A DNA stretch of 64,000 bases from Thermoanaerobaculia bacterium (GCA_022823665.1 JAJEHN010000009.1:536650-600649), one strand, 5' to 3'. Shown: positions 34,235 to 43,851, counted from the stretch's first letter. Notes: generated from the letters alone by a model not told the origin. Translations and numbers: made by a program.

Positions 34235-35674
34235 CTAGGAACCCAGGCGCTCGACCTCGTAGACGATCCGGCCGAACACGTCGCGGTGCCGCAACACGAT
34301 CCGTGGCCGCTCACCGACCCAGTCGACGTCGACGCTGAGGAACCCGCCGCCGACCCGGTGGAAGCGGTGGTAGTCGGGGTCTTCCCCCGGGGTGCCGCCG
34401 GCGTGGGCGTCGCTGGCCGGGCCGACGGAGAACTCGTTGAGCCCGGTCTCCGGGTGGACCGAGTGGTACTGCCAGTGGCGGTCGCCGACGATCACCATGA
34501 AACGGACGTCCAGGTTCGCACGAAACCACGCGCGGATCGCGTCGCCTTCGTGGCTGAACGCGGCGTTGGCGTGGTTGTCGGCCTTCCTGGCTCGGTCCGG
34601 GCCCACGATCGGCGTGGGCGAGACGAGGACCTTCCAGTCCGCGTCGCTCGCGAGCAGGGATTCCCGCAGCCACTGCCACTGCTCGGCGCCCCAGATCGTC
34701 TTGCCGGGGCCGTCCGGCATGTCGTTGGGCGAACGGAAGTCGCGCCCCTCGACCAGCCAGAGCTGCAGCCCCTTGCCCCAGCGGACGGTCCGGTACGGGC
34801 GTTCGGGCGCCGGGTTCTGCTCCGCGAACACCGCCAGACCTTCCTCGAAGGTCAGCGGCGCGGAGATGCCGGGTTCGATCCCGGGCCAGGAGTCGTTTCG
34901 CAGCAGGTCGTGGTCGTCCTTGAGCCAGTAGCCGGGCACCGAACGCAGGAAGGACGCGATCGCCGGCAGGGTGAACATCCGCTGCCAGTGGTAGCGCGCC
35001 AGCTCGACCGACGTGGCGCGCGGCGACTCGTTGTCCAGGTAGATGTTGTCGCCGATGGACAGGTAGAAGTCGGGCCGCTCGGCGGCCATCGAGGGGTAGA
35101 TCTGGAAGCCGTCCGGGCGGTCTCGCCGGCCGTAGTACTGACAGGTCATCGCGGTGAAGCGGACCGGCCGCCGCTGGTCGGGCGCCGGGGCGGTTCGGAA
35201 GCTCGCCGTTTCGAGGGCGCTCCTTGTGCCGCCCGCAGTCGGACGCGCGTCGACGGTGACCAGGTAGGCGGTATCAGGCGTCAACTCGTCGAAGGCCACC
35301 TGACGAGTGAAGTCGCCGTCCGCATCGGTCGGCAGCCAGCCGGAGACTCGCGCCGGATGCCCGCCGCCGTCGCCGCCAGCCGGCTCGGCGTCACGGAGCG
35401 TGACCCTGACCACGCCGCCCGCACCCGGGACGGCGCCCTCGAGTAACGAGACGTTCACCCCTGCCGCAAGGTTGACCACCGGCCGGCCCGAGACTTCCCG
35501 TCCGGCCCGCCGACGCGGTTCGGCCGTGGTCCGTGTCCAGACCACCGCCGAGGTCGCGCCGACTTCCCCCACCCGGACGCCGCTGGCGAGGAACACCGCA
35601 TCCGCTGCGTCGCCGGCCGGCTGCGCCGCGGCCGCGCCGGCCAGCAGGACGAGCGCGATGAGAGAGCGAATCAA
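34235..35674 (-). CDS. PhoD-like alkaline phosphatase/phosphodiesterase
   Basis: About 479 residues with a signal peptide (IRSLIALVLLAGAAAAQ). An N-terminal Ig-like domain (VGEVGATSAVVWTRT) is followed by the PhoD metallophosphatase core: TAMTCQYYGRR, DFYLSIGDNIYLDN, YWLKDDHDLLRND, WLVEGRDFRSP and VIVGDRHWQYHS. It hydrolyses phosphate esters outside the cytoplasm with Fe/Ca-type metals. I chose TTG at 35674 because it overlaps the TGA of the upstream gene and begins exactly at the signal peptide. Another TTG at 35725 would add 17 basic residues. No ATG or GTG fits. Confidence 0.83.
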   Translation of the reverse strand: MIRSLIALVLLAGAAAAQPAGDAADAVFLASGVRVGEVGATSAVVWTRTTAEPRRRAGREVSGRPVVNLAAGVNVSLLEGAVPGAGGVVRVTLRDAEPAGGDGGGHPARVSGWLPTDADGDFTRQVAFDELTPDTAYLVTVDARPTAGGTRSALETASFRTAPAPDQRRPVRFTAMTCQYYGRRDRPDGFQIYPSMAAERPDFYLSIGDNIYLDNESPRATSVELARYHWQRMFTLPAIASFLRSVPGYWLKDDHDLLRNDSWPGIEPGISAPLTFEEGLAVFAEQNPAPERPYRTVRWGKGLQLWLVEGRDFRSPNDMPDGPGKTIWGAEQWQWLRESLLASDADWKVLVSPTPIVGPDRARKADNHANAAFSHEGDAIRAWFRANLDVRFMVIVGDRHWQYHSVHPETGLNEFSVGPASDAHAGGTPGEDPDYHRFHRVGGGFLSVDVDWVGERPRIVLRHRDVFGRIVYEVERLGS

Positions 35675-36437
35675 CCGCAGCCCAGGACTCCGCCGTCGAC
35701 GGTGAAGGTCTGGCCCGTGGTCCAAGAGCCCGCACGCGAAGCGAGATAGACCGCGATGCCCGCGCAGTCAACCGGCTCGCCGAGGCGCCGGAGCGGTGTC
35801 CTTCCGGCGACCGCCTGCTCCCGCTGCGGGTCCTCCCACAGCGCGCGGGCGAAGTTCGTCTTCACCAGGCCGGGCAGACGGCGTTGACCCGGATGTTGTC
35901 GGGACCGAACTCGGCCGCCAGGTTCCGCGCGAGCTGCATGTCCGCGGCCTTGGAGATCGCGTAGGCGCCGAGCATCGAGTTGCCGCGGAAGCCGCCGACC
36001 GAGGACACGATGACGATCGACCCGTCCTTGCGCTCCTGCATCTCGGGAATCACCATCTGGCACAGCCAGTGGACGCTCTTGATGTTGACCTCCATCACCT
36101 TGTCGAACGCGGAGTCCGGAATGCCCAGACTCGAGCCGAAGTACGGATTGACCGCGGCGTTGACGACGAGATTGTCGATCTTCCCCCAGCGCTCCCGGGT
36201 CGACGCGACCAGCCGTTCCAACTGGTCCTTGTGGCCCACATGGCAGGGGTGCGCCATCGCCTCGCCGCCGCTCTCGTTGATCGAGGCCGCGACCGCGTCG
36301 CAGGCATCCGCCTTGCGGCTCGAGATGACCACCTTCGAACCGAAGGCGGCCAGGGCTTCGGCCATCGCCTTGCCGATGCCTTTAGTCGATCCGGTGATGA
36401 CGCTCACCTTGCCGGTGAGATCGAAGAGATCCTTCAT
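35671..36437 (-). pseudogene. short-chain dehydrogenase/reductase, one-base frameshift
   Basis: It begins at ATG 36437 after AAGGAG and reads as a normal SDR: TGSTKGIGKAMAEAL (NAD(P) loop), NAAVNPYFG, IVIVSSVGG, then active-site Tyr and Lys in GAYAISKAADM. After NAVCP the frame stops (TGA at 35862-35864), while the next frame continues with GLVKTNFARALWEDP and ends in TGQTFTVDGG. One missing G in the run CCCGG near 35870 explains this. With the base restored the protein would be ~255 residues, the family norm. It is either a genuine recent inactivation or a sequencing error. All catalytic residues lie before the break. Confidence 0.85.
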
Positions 36438-36474
36438 CGTGCGCTTCTCCTTGTCCGAGGGTTGCGGGCCGCAG

Positions 36475-36483
36475 AGGGTAGCA
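36475..36483 (-). promoter_or_regulatory. extended -10 promoter of the SDR gene
   Basis: TGCTACCCT on the minus strand, about 37 bases before the SDR start. It is back to back with the aminotransferase promoter only 13 bases away. Confidence 0.45.
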
Positions 36484-36496
36484 GCCACGCCGCCGC

Positions 36497-36505
36497 TGCT
36501 ACAGT
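36497..36505 (+). promoter_or_regulatory. extended -10 promoter, leaderless start
   Basis: TGCTACAGT ends ten bases before the ATG at 36516. No Shine-Dalgarno is present. Confidence 0.5.
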
Positions 36506-36515
36506 CCCCGCCGCG

Positions 36516-37691
36516 ATGACGGAATCCCCGCACCCAGACGGCCCGCCCGCGGACCCGATTCCGATGCGGGTCGGCATGACCGCGCCTGAAGCGTTCCCGG
36601 CCGCCGAGATGGCCGAAGCGGCCGGCCGCGCCATCCTCGACATCGGGAAGGACTTCGCCTTCTACCCCGGGGACCTCGGCCATCCCGGTCTGAGGGAAGT
36701 GCTCGCCCGGCGCGAAGCGGACCGCGAAGGCGTGGACTACGACCCCGACGAGATCGCCCTGACCAACGGCTCCATGCAGGCGGTGACGCTGGTGGGCAGG
36801 GTATTGATGGAAGAGCCCGGCGACGTCGTCATCACGGAAGAGACGACCTACTCGGGCACGCTCGGCGCCTACCGGGGGCTCGGCTATCGCCTGGTCGGCG
36901 TGCCGGTCGACGAGCAGGGCATGGACGTCGGCGAACTGCGCCGGACGCTCGCAGACCTCGCGGCGGACGGCCGGAAACCACGCTTCATCTACACCCTGCC
37001 GACCTACCACAACCCGACCGGCGCGGTGATGCCACGCAAGCGGCGGCTTCAGATGATCGAGGTGGCGCGTGAGTTCGACGTCCTGCTGGTCGAGGACAAC
37101 TGCTACGCCGACGTCCACTACGACGACGCGCCGCGACCGCCGCAGAGCCTCTACACGCTGGCAAACGGCGAGGGCGTCGTGTACATCGGCTCGCTGTCCA
37201 AGATCCTCGGCGCCGGCGTCCGCATCGGCTACTTCCTCGCGAAGGCGCCGCTCCAGCAGCGCTTCCTGGACGAGCGTTTCGACGCTGGCCAGAGCACCCT
37301 GTCGTCCAGCATCGTCGCCGAACTGCTGCGCGGCCGCCTGCCCGCGCAGATCGCGCGCAACAACGCCGCCCTGCTGCCGAAGCGCGACGCGCTGCTCGCG
37401 GCCCTCGCCGAGCAGCTCGGCGGCGTCTGCACCTGGCGCAAGCCGGCCGGCGCCATGTTCCTGTGGGTCGGCCTGCCCGAAGAAGTCGACCGCGAAGCGC
37501 TGTTCGCCCTGAGTGAGCAGCGCGGCCTCGACTACGGCTACGGCGCCGCCTACCACGCCGGTGGCGAGGACGTACCGTTCCTGCGCCTCGCCTACGCCTG
37601 CCCCTCCATTGATGGGATCCGCGAAGGGGTGGAGTTGCTGGCGGAGTGCCTGCGGGAAGTGGCGCCGGAGAGTTTCCCTCAGTCCACGTAG
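36516..37691 (+). CDS. PLP-dependent class I/II aminotransferase
   Basis: A 391-residue fold-type I enzyme. Marks include GDLGHPGLREVLARR, LTNGSMQAV, PTYHNPTGAVM, LLVEDNCYADV and the PLP Lys in YIGSLSKILGAGVRIGY. It resembles the 2-aminoadipate/aromatic aminotransferase branch (the catalytic part of MocR regulators), but there is no DNA-binding domain. The open frame from 35796 is an antisense artefact of the SDR gene. It overlaps the convergent sulfatase-fold gene by 13 bases. Confidence 0.88.
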   Translation: MTESPHPDGPPADPIPMRVGMTAPEAFPAAEMAEAAGRAILDIGKDFAFYPGDLGHPGLREVLARREADREGVDYDPDEIALTNGSMQAVTLVGRVLMEEPGDVVITEETTYSGTLGAYRGLGYRLVGVPVDEQGMDVGELRRTLADLAADGRKPRFIYTLPTYHNPTGAVMPRKRRLQMIEVAREFDVLLVEDNCYADVHYDDAPRPPQSLYTLANGEGVVYIGSLSKILGAGVRIGYFLAKAPLQQRFLDERFDAGQSTLSSSIVAELLRGRLPAQIARNNAALLPKRDALLAALAEQLGGVCTWRKPAGAMFLWVGLPEEVDREALFALSEQRGLDYGYGAAYHAGGEDVPFLRLAYACPSIDGIREGVELLAECLREVAPESFPQST

Positions 37692-39067
37692 CCCAGCGCC
37701 CTGAGACGCCGGCGCACGTCCTCGTCGATCTGATCGTCCTCGATCTCTTCGGCGGAGACGATCTCACCGGCCAGGTTACGCTCCGCCAGCAGGCCGAGCA
37801 TCCGCTCGACGATGTCCGGCCGGTCGGCGGCCAGGTCCGTCAGCTCGCCAGGATCCGCATCCAGGTCGAAGAGCATCGGCGCCGTCCCCTGGGAGGGCGA
37901 CTGCGGCAACACCAGCTTGTAGGGGCCGCGGATCACGGAGGCGGCCCGGTGGCCGTCCACGTCGAGGTGGGTGTAGACGTCCAGGGGTGCGTCGCCGCGG
38001 CGACGAGCCGCCAGCAGGTCGCGTCCGTCGGTGGGCGGCGCCTCGACGCCCAGGTAGGCGAGCAGCGTCGGCAGGACGTCGACGTGTTGCGCCGGCTCTT
38101 CCACGCGCCGCGGCGGGACCCCGGGCAGGCGCATGACCAGCGGGACCCGCAGCACCTCCTCGTAGAGCGACAGGCCGTGCTCCCAGCGGCCGTGCTCCGC
38201 GAACTCCTCGCCGTGATCGGAGAGGTAGATCACGGCCGTGTCCTCGACCAGGCCACGCGCCTCCAGTTCGTCGAGCAACTCGCCGAAGGCGCGGTCGTTC
38301 TGGGCCACCTCGGCGTCGTAAAGCCGCGAAAGCGCGTCGGCGGTCTCCGGCTCGGGCTCCACCTCGCCGCGGTTCAGCCCCAGCAGGTAGCGAACGGTCC
38401 GGTAGTGCGCGGGCGCGCCGCCGGCCTCGAACATCTCCTCGAACTCCGGCGCGGGGTCGTAGGGTCCGTGGGGGTCGATCGCGTGCAGGAAGAGGAAGAA
38501 CGGCCCCTCCGCGCCCTGCCGTTCGTCGAGCCACAACCGCACCCGGTCGAGCATCGTCTCGTCGCGCTCGCGGTCCTCGCTGCGGAAGCGGCTGAACCCC
38601 TGGGCGAAGCCGAAGGCGCGACCGACGTTCGGATTGCGAACCAGGCCCATGCCCTCGTAGCCGTTGACGGCCAGGATCTCGGCCAGGGTCGTCGCGTCCT
38701 CGGGCAGGACGGAACGGCGGCCGACGGTGCGATGCGCCGGCGGCAGCAGGCCGGTGAACAGGGAGGCCACCGCAGGCCGGGTCCACGAAGACTGGGCGTA
38801 GGCGTTCTCGAAGAGGACCGCACCCGCGGCGAAAGCGTCCAGCCGCGGCGAAGTCGGCTTCCCGTAGCCGTAGACGCCGAGCCGGTCGGCGCGGACGGTG
38901 TCGACGATGTAGAGAACGATGTTCGGCCGCGGCGCCTCGGCGGTTCCGCCCGGCGGGCCGCCGCCGCAGGCGGCCAGCCCGAACGCCAGCGCCGGTCCAC
39001 AGGCAAGACGAAGAGCGGAACGAACGCCGCTACCGATAGCAGCAGGCGCGAAGCGGATGTCGTGCAC
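37679..39067 (-). CDS. sulfatase-fold lipoprotein hydrolase
   Basis: About 462 residues with a lipobox (FGLAAC) and the alkaline-phosphatase superfamily fold: IVLYIVDTVRADRLG, LFLHAIDPHGPYDP, IYLSDHGEEFAEHG. The nucleophile segment reads SSWTRPAVASLFTG, without the Cys/Ser-x-Pro-x-Arg needed for formylglycine. This suggests a Thr nucleophile, as in phosphoethanolamine or lipoteichoic-acid-type transferases, rather than a true sulfatase. GTG at 39067 is the best start. A TTG at 39163 would run into the divergent gene. Confidence 0.8.
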   Translation of the reverse strand: MHDIRFAPAAIGSGVRSALRLACGPALAFGLAACGGGPPGGTAEAPRPNIVLYIVDTVRADRLGVYGYGKPTSPRLDAFAAGAVLFENAYAQSSWTRPAVASLFTGLLPPAHRTVGRRSVLPEDATTLAEILAVNGYEGMGLVRNPNVGRAFGFAQGFSRFRSEDRERDETMLDRVRLWLDERQGAEGPFFLFLHAIDPHGPYDPAPEFEEMFEAGGAPAHYRTVRYLLGLNRGEVEPEPETADALSRLYDAEVAQNDRAFGELLDELEARGLVEDTAVIYLSDHGEEFAEHGRWEHGLSLYEEVLRVPLVMRLPGVPPRRVEEPAQHVDVLPTLLAYLGVEAPPTDGRDLLAARRRGDAPLDVYTHLDVDGHRAASVIRGPYKLVLPQSPSQGTAPMLFDLDADPGELTDLAADRPDIVERMLGLLAERNLAGEIVSAEEIEDDQIDEDVRRRLRALGYVD

Positions 39068-39135
39068 GGCGAGAGACGGCGATATGTCGACAGGAGGGCG
39101 GCTACCGGTCCGAACCGTAGCAAGTCCCGGCCTGT

Positions 39136-39141
39136 TACCCT
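39136..39141 (+). promoter_or_regulatory. -10-like box, leaderless start
   Basis: TACCCT nine bases before the ATG at 39151. Confidence 0.3.
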
Positions 39142-39150
39142 CCGCCCGCC

Positions 39151-39885
39151 ATGAACTCAACAACCGCGCTCGCTTCCCCGCTGGTGGCCGGGCTCGCGCT
39201 CGTGACCGGCCTCGTCGGCGTCTTCGAGGCGCGTTTCGGCCTGATCTCGCCCCTCGTCGGCTTCGCCCTGTTCTCGTTTCTGATGCCCCTGGGCCTCCTG
39301 CTCGGCCTGCTCCTCGGGTTGATCGGCCTGCTTCGGACCCGCCGCAACCAGCGTCGCGGTGGAGCGTCCCAGGCCTGGGCGGGTGTGCTCCTCTCCGTCG
39401 CCGCGCTCGGCTGGGTATTCACGCTCGCCTACGGAAGTACGCAAGCGCCGGCGATCCACGACATCACGACGAACATCGACGATCCGCCGGTCTTCGAAGC
39501 CGCGGCCGCCGAGGACAGCCGCGGCGCCGGCTTCGCCTATCCGAGCGGCGGCACCGCGGTACCCGATCAGCAGCGGCAGGCCTACCCCGAACTCGACACG
39601 CTCCAACTCGACATCTCCCGGGACGAAGCCCTGTGGCGGGTCCGCCACACGGCGGAGGATCTCGGCTGGACGCCGATCCTCGAAGACCTGGAGAACGGGC
39701 GCTTCGAGTTCTCGGACGCCACGCCCTGGTTCCGTTTCGTCGACTTCGTCGCCGTCCGCGTCCGCCACGACGGCGGCGGCACGGCCGTCGACGTACGCTC
39801 CGTGTCCCAGGTCGGCGTCGGCGACCTGGGCGAGAACGCGGCCCGGATCGGCCGGTTCCTGGACGTGCTTGGCCACGGCCACTGA
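39151..39885 (+). CDS. DUF1499 membrane protein
   Basis: A 244-residue protein with three N-terminal hydrophobic helices (to about residue 95) and a C-terminal DUF1499 domain: the Pro/Tyr-rich AYPELDTLQLD, EALWRVRHTAEDLGWTPI, FVDFVAVRVRHDGGG and SVSQVGVGDLGENAARI. DUF1499 proteins are widespread in bacteria and plants and have no assigned biochemical role. It is divergent from the sulfatase-fold gene. Confidence 0.83.
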   Translation: MNSTTALASPLVAGLALVTGLVGVFEARFGLISPLVGFALFSFLMPLGLLLGLLLGLIGLLRTRRNQRRGGASQAWAGVLLSVAALGWVFTLAYGSTQAPAIHDITTNIDDPPVFEAAAAEDSRGAGFAYPSGGTAVPDQQRQAYPELDTLQLDISRDEALWRVRHTAEDLGWTPILEDLENGRFEFSDATPWFRFVDFVAVRVRHDGGGTAVDVRSVSQVGVGDLGENAARIGRFLDVLGHGH

Positions 39886-39963
39886 GCGGCTACGATACCG
39901 GCCCATTCACCAGCGATCCCCGAGCAACGCACCGGCGCGCCCGCGCCAGGAGACACCACCGAC

Positions 39964-42054
39964 ATGACTGCACTCACCGACATGGTCGACTACGAAGTCC
40001 GCGGCGAAGTCGCCCTGATCGTCATCGACAATCCCCCCGTCAACGCGCTCAGCCACGGCGTGCGCGCCGGCATGGTCGAGGGACTGGCGAAGGCCGAGGC
40101 CGACGAGGACGTGGCGGCCGTCCTCCTGGTCTGCAAGGGCCGCACGTTCATCGCCGGCGCCGACATCACCGAGTTCGGCAAGCCGATGAAGGAGCCCGGC
40201 CTCAACGAGGCGATCGAGGCGATGGAACAGGCGACCAAGCCGGTCGTGGCGGCGATCCACGGCACCGCTCTGGGCGGCGGCCTCGAGACGGCGATGGCCT
40301 GCCACTACCGGGTGGGAGTCTCCTCGGCCCGCTTCGGCCAGCCCGAGGTCAAGCTGGGGATCCTGCCGGGCGCGGGCGGCACCCAGCGGCTCCCCCGGCT
40401 GGTCGGCTACCCGAAGGCGCTCGAGATGTGCGTGATCGGCAATCCGATCGGCGCCGCGGAGGCGCTCGAAGGCGGCCTGATCGACGAGATCGTCGACGAC
40501 GTGTTCGAGGGCGGCGTCGCCTTCGCCGAGAAGGTCGTCGCCGAGGACCGGCCGCTCAGGAAGATCCGCGACCTGGACGAGAAGGTCAACGAGGCGCGGG
40601 CCAACCGCGAGGAGATCTTCGACGGCTTCCGGCGCAAGATCGCCCGCCGCACCCGCGGTTTCGACGCGCCGGAGGCGAACGTCCGGGCGATCGAGGCCGG
40701 CCTCGACATGTCCTTCGACGAAGCGCTCGACAACGAGCGGAAGCTGTTCGCCGAGCTGATGGCCGGCAAGCAGTCGATCGCCCAGCGCTACTACTTCTTC
40801 GCCGAGCGCGAGGCGGCCAAGGTGCCCGACGTGCCGCGCGACACGCCGATGCGGAAGATCGAGAAGGTCGGCGTCCTGGGCTGCGGCACGATGGGCGGCG
40901 GCATCTCGATGAACTTCGCCAACCGCGGCATCGGCGTGACGATCGTCGAGGCCGAGCAGAGCCGCCTCGACCACGGCTTCGGCGTCATCCGCAAGAACTA
41001 CGAGCGGACCGCCAGCCGCGGCCGCATGACGATGGAGCAGGTCGACGACTGCATGGGCCTGCTCAACGGCGTGACCGACCGCGAGGCCCTCGCCGACTGC
41101 GACCTGGTGATCGAGGCCGTGTTCGAAAACATGGATCTCAAGAAGGAGATCTTCGCCAGCCTCGACCGGATCGTGAAGCCCGGCGCCATTCTCGCCACGA
41201 ACACCTCGGCCCTCGACGTGAACGAGATCGCCTCCGCCACGGCGAGGCCCGAGGACGTGATCGGCATGCACTTCTTCTCGCCGGCCAACATCATGCGGCT
41301 GCTCGAGGTCGTGCGCGGCGAGAAGACGGCGAAGGACGTGATCCACACCTCGATGACGATCTCCAAGCAGATCGGCAAGGTGCCGGTGCTGGTCGGCGTC
41401 TGCCGCGGCTTCGTCGGCAACCGGATCCTGTTCCAGCGCCAGGCGCAGGCGCAGCAGATCATCCTTGAGGGCGCCAAGTACTACGATGTGGACCGCGTCC
41501 TCTACGACTTCGGCTTCCCGATGGGCCCGTTCGCGATGAGCGATCTCGCCGGACTCGACATCGGCTGGAACGAGAAGACGTCGGCGTCCCGCGACATCCG
41601 CGAGATCCTCTGCGAATCCGGCCGGCGCGGCCAGAAGAACGGCCGCGGCTACTACGTCTACGACCCGGAGACGCGCGCCTCCGCGCCCGATCCGGAAGTC
41701 GAGAAGATCATCAGTGACTTCGGCTCAGCCCAGGGCATCGAGCAGCGCGAAGTCGGCGCGGAGGAAATCCTCGAACGCTGCCTCTACCCGATGGTCAACG
41801 AGGGGGCGAAGATCCTGGAGGAAGGGATCGCGATCCGGCCGTCCGACGTCGACGTGATCTGGGTCAACGGCTACGGCTGGCCCGTCTACCGGGGCGGCCC
41901 GATGCACTGGGGCGACAGCGTTGGCCTCGGCAAGGTAGCGGCCCGGATGCGCCAGTTCGCGGACGAGAGCGGCAGCCCGTTCTGGCAGCCGTCGGCGTTG
42001 CTCGCCGAACTGGCCGATGCCGGGAAGAGCTTCAGCGACTGGAGGGCCGGCTGA
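39964..42054 (+). CDS. bifunctional enoyl-CoA hydratase/3-hydroxyacyl-CoA dehydrogenase
   Basis: A 696-residue FadB/FadJ-type protein. The N-terminal crotonase domain keeps the oxyanion hole ([14 protein letters not shown]) and both catalytic Glu ([28 protein letters not shown]). The NAD-binding domain shows [13 protein letters not shown] and the dehydrogenase catalytic His in [13 protein letters not shown]-terminal 3HCDH pair completes it. It performs the second and third steps of fatty-acid beta-oxidation. A -10-like TACGAT lies at 39891-39896. No thiolase (fadA) follows; instead a luciferase-like gene overlaps the stop. Confidence 0.92.
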   Translation: MTALTDMVDYEVRGEVALIVIDNPPVNALSHGVRAGMVEGLAKAEADEDVAAVLLVCKGRTFIAGADITEFGKPMKEPGLNEAIEAMEQATKPVVAAIHGTALGGGLETAMACHYRVGVSSARFGQPEVKLGILPGAGGTQRLPRLVGYPKALEMCVIGNPIGAAEALEGGLIDEIVDDVFEGGVAFAEKVVAEDRPLRKIRDLDEKVNEARANREEIFDGFRRKIARRTRGFDAPEANVRAIEAGLDMSFDEALDNERKLFAELMAGKQSIAQRYYFFAEREAAKVPDVPRDTPMRKIEKVGVLGCGTMGGGISMNFANRGIGVTIVEAEQSRLDHGFGVIRKNYERTASRGRMTMEQVDDCMGLLNGVTDREALADCDLVIEAVFENMDLKKEIFASLDRIVKPGAILATNTSALDVNEIASATARPEDVIGMHFFSPANIMRLLEVVRGEKTAKDVIHTSMTISKQIGKVPVLVGVCRGFVGNRILFQRQAQAQQIILEGAKYYDVDRVLYDFGFPMGPFAMSDLAGLDIGWNEKTSASRDIREILCESGRRGQKNGRGYYVYDPETRASAPDPEVEKIISDFGSAQGIEQREVGAEEILERCLYPMVNEGAKILEEGIAIRPSDVDVIWVNGYGWPVYRGGPMHWGDSVGLGKVAARMRQFADESGSPFWQPSALLAELADAGKSFSDWRAG

Positions 42055-43022
42055 AGGAGACCCGCATCGAGATCGGGCTGACGCCCTGGGTCGGCTACCT
42101 GGGCGACGAGGCGGGGTCGATCGCCGATCAGGCGGAGTTCGCGGACCGGCTCGGGTTTCATTCGCTCTTTCTTCCGGAGAGCCACTTCACCGGGGCGGCC
42201 TCCTGCCCGTCGCCCATCGTCGTTCTGGCCGCCGCCGCGGCGAGAACGAAGCAGTTGCGCCTCGGCACGACCTCCTACCTGCTGCCCGTTCGCAACGCCT
42301 TCCAGGCGGCTGAGGAGGTCGCCGTGCTTGACCGCCTCTCGAACGGCCGCGTCATCCTCGGTCTCGGCCGCGGTTTCCGGCCCGCGCTGTTCGCGGCCTT
42401 CGGCGTCGATCCCCGCACCAAGCGCCAGCGCTTCCTCGAGTCTCTCGACCTGATGAAGCGCGCCTGGGCCGGCGAGGCGATCGAGGTCGGCGAACCCGGC
42501 GCGCGCCAACCCGTGCGGATCGCGCCACTGCCGGTGCAGCAGCCGCATCCGGAACTTTGGGTCGCCGCCTTCGGCCCCCTGGCGCTCAAGCAGGCCGGAG
42601 AGCTGGGCCTTCCCTACCTGTCGTCTCCCCTCGAGACGATCGGCCGGCTCACCAGGAACCACGAACTTCACCGCGAGGCCCTGCCGCGGGGGGCGCCGCG
42701 ACCGATCGTGCCCGTCATGCGCACCGTGTTCGTCTCGGAAGACCGGGCCGCCTGCGATCGCGTCCGGTCCGCCCTGACCGCGCAGGCGCTCAGGATGGCG
42801 CGCGCCGGGACCCGTCTGGTGCAGGAAGAGGAGCTGGCGAACATCGAGAACTGGGCGATCGTAGGCGGGCTCGACCAGGTGCGCGCCGGCCTCGAGCGCT
42901 ACCGTGAGCGCATCGGCATGACCCACGTCATCGCCCGCTGCGGCGTTCCCGACGCGGCGCCGCAGGAGATCGAGGAGTCGATCCGGGCGCTCGCGGAACT
43001 TGCGGGAACGTCAGGCCGATGA
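42051..43022 (+). CDS. luciferase-like monooxygenase, probable CTG start
   Basis: About 323 residues. The protein clearly begins near 42054 with [20 protein letters not shown] and continues AEFADRLGFHSLFLPESHF, the normal first strand and helix of F420/FMN luciferase-like enzymes. It then gives RLGTTSYLLPVRNAF and DRLSNGRVILGLGRGF. No ATG, GTG or TTG precedes this in frame. The only candidate is CTG at 42051 overlapping the fadB-like TGA. The first conventional start, TTG at 42255, would remove the first 68 residues. It is co-transcribed with the beta-oxidation gene, so oxidation of a lipid-derived substrate is possible. Confidence 0.75.
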   Translation: MKETRIEIGLTPWVGYLGDEAGSIADQAEFADRLGFHSLFLPESHFTGAASCPSPIVVLAAAAARTKQLRLGTTSYLLPVRNAFQAAEEVAVLDRLSNGRVILGLGRGFRPALFAAFGVDPRTKRQRFLESLDLMKRAWAGEAIEVGEPGARQPVRIAPLPVQQPHPELWVAAFGPLALKQAGELGLPYLSSPLETIGRLTRNHELHREALPRGAPRPIVPVMRTVFVSEDRAACDRVRSALTAQALRMARAGTRLVQEEELANIENWAIVGGLDQVRAGLERYRERIGMTHVIARCGVPDAAPQEIEESIRALAELAGTSGR

Positions 43023-43589
43023 AGACGCGCAGGAATCCGGGAACGCCGCGGCGTCGGTCAGGGCCGGCGCCGGACGGCCGGGCTCCTTCGTGTACTTCTT
43101 GACGTGGACCACGCTGCCGTCCGCCGGCAAGGTCGTGTCCCGCACGGTGATCGTGTAGCCCACGTCCGTCGCCGCGGCCGCGTATACCCAGTTGTGCTGG
43201 TTGACGCCGCAGGCGTCCAGCACCTTCAGCAGCATCTCCCAGTTCGACGGGTCGAAGAAGTAGAACAGGCCGGATTCCCTCGTTCCGATGGGCCGGCTGC
43301 CGCCCCTGACCACCTTCGCCGGCTGCGGCGTGGCCTCGGCGTTCACGAGAACCTCGACGGTCACTTCGTAGCGGCCTTCCTGAAGGCACATGACGGAAGC
43401 ACTTTCCACGCAGCCGCCCTCCTCACTGGCGGCCGGGACCGTTTCAGGCACGACCGCGTCGTCCGCCGCGTCGACCTCGTCGGCGAAAGCGGAACCGCCG
43501 TACAGTCCCAGCAGCAACAGACCGGCGACGACGACAAGCGGGCCATCGTTCCGGCCAAGCCTCAGCGAATCTCCGATTGACTTCGACAT
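43011..43589 (-). CDS. small secreted protein, stand-alone FFDPSNWE domain
   Basis: A 192-residue protein with an N-terminal hydrophobic export segment (VVVAGLLLLGLYGGSAFA) and a domain from about residue 65: CLQEGRYEVTVEV, SGLFYFFDPSNWEMLLKVLD, ACGVNQHNW, YAAAATDVGYTITVRDT and a closing AAFPDSC. The same domain forms the C-terminus of the giant LRR protein at 49600-53304. I know comparable domains as C-terminal modules of large secreted acidobacterial proteins, without function. Conserved Cys suggest disulfides. GGAG before the ATG supports the start. It overlaps the convergent monooxygenase by 12 bases. Confidence 0.75.
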   Translation of the reverse strand: MSKSIGDSLRLGRNDGPLVVVAGLLLLGLYGGSAFADEVDAADDAVVPETVPAASEEGGCVESASVMCLQEGRYEVTVEVLVNAEATPQPAKVVRGGSRPIGTRESGLFYFFDPSNWEMLLKVLDACGVNQHNWVYAAAATDVGYTITVRDTTLPADGSVVHVKKYTKEPGRPAPALTDAAAFPDSCASSSA

Positions 43590-43851
43590 TCTGACGTTAA
43601 CTCCTTGTGGCGCAGCCGGACTGCGGAGACGATTGTGTGGGCACCGCCCATCCTAGCGCAAGTCCGACCGCGGGTGGCAAGCCCCGTCGCAGTCGCCGCG
43701 AAATCAACCGACGAGCCCGGACCTCCAGGGCCGGCATCGGGCCCGGCGTCGCGCGGGCAGATCGACTTGATGGAAGCGACGACCATGGAGATAGCATGGC
43801 CGTCCTTCCCGTGACCGTCAAGCAAACACTCGCCGATCAGAGGAGAACTTC
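43590..43851. other. 262-base divergent intergenic region
   Basis: No gene is supported. A minus-strand -10 (TAGGAT, 43650-43655) can serve the small secreted protein, and a plus-strand TAGCAT (43792-43797) can serve the esterase. Confidence 0.4.
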
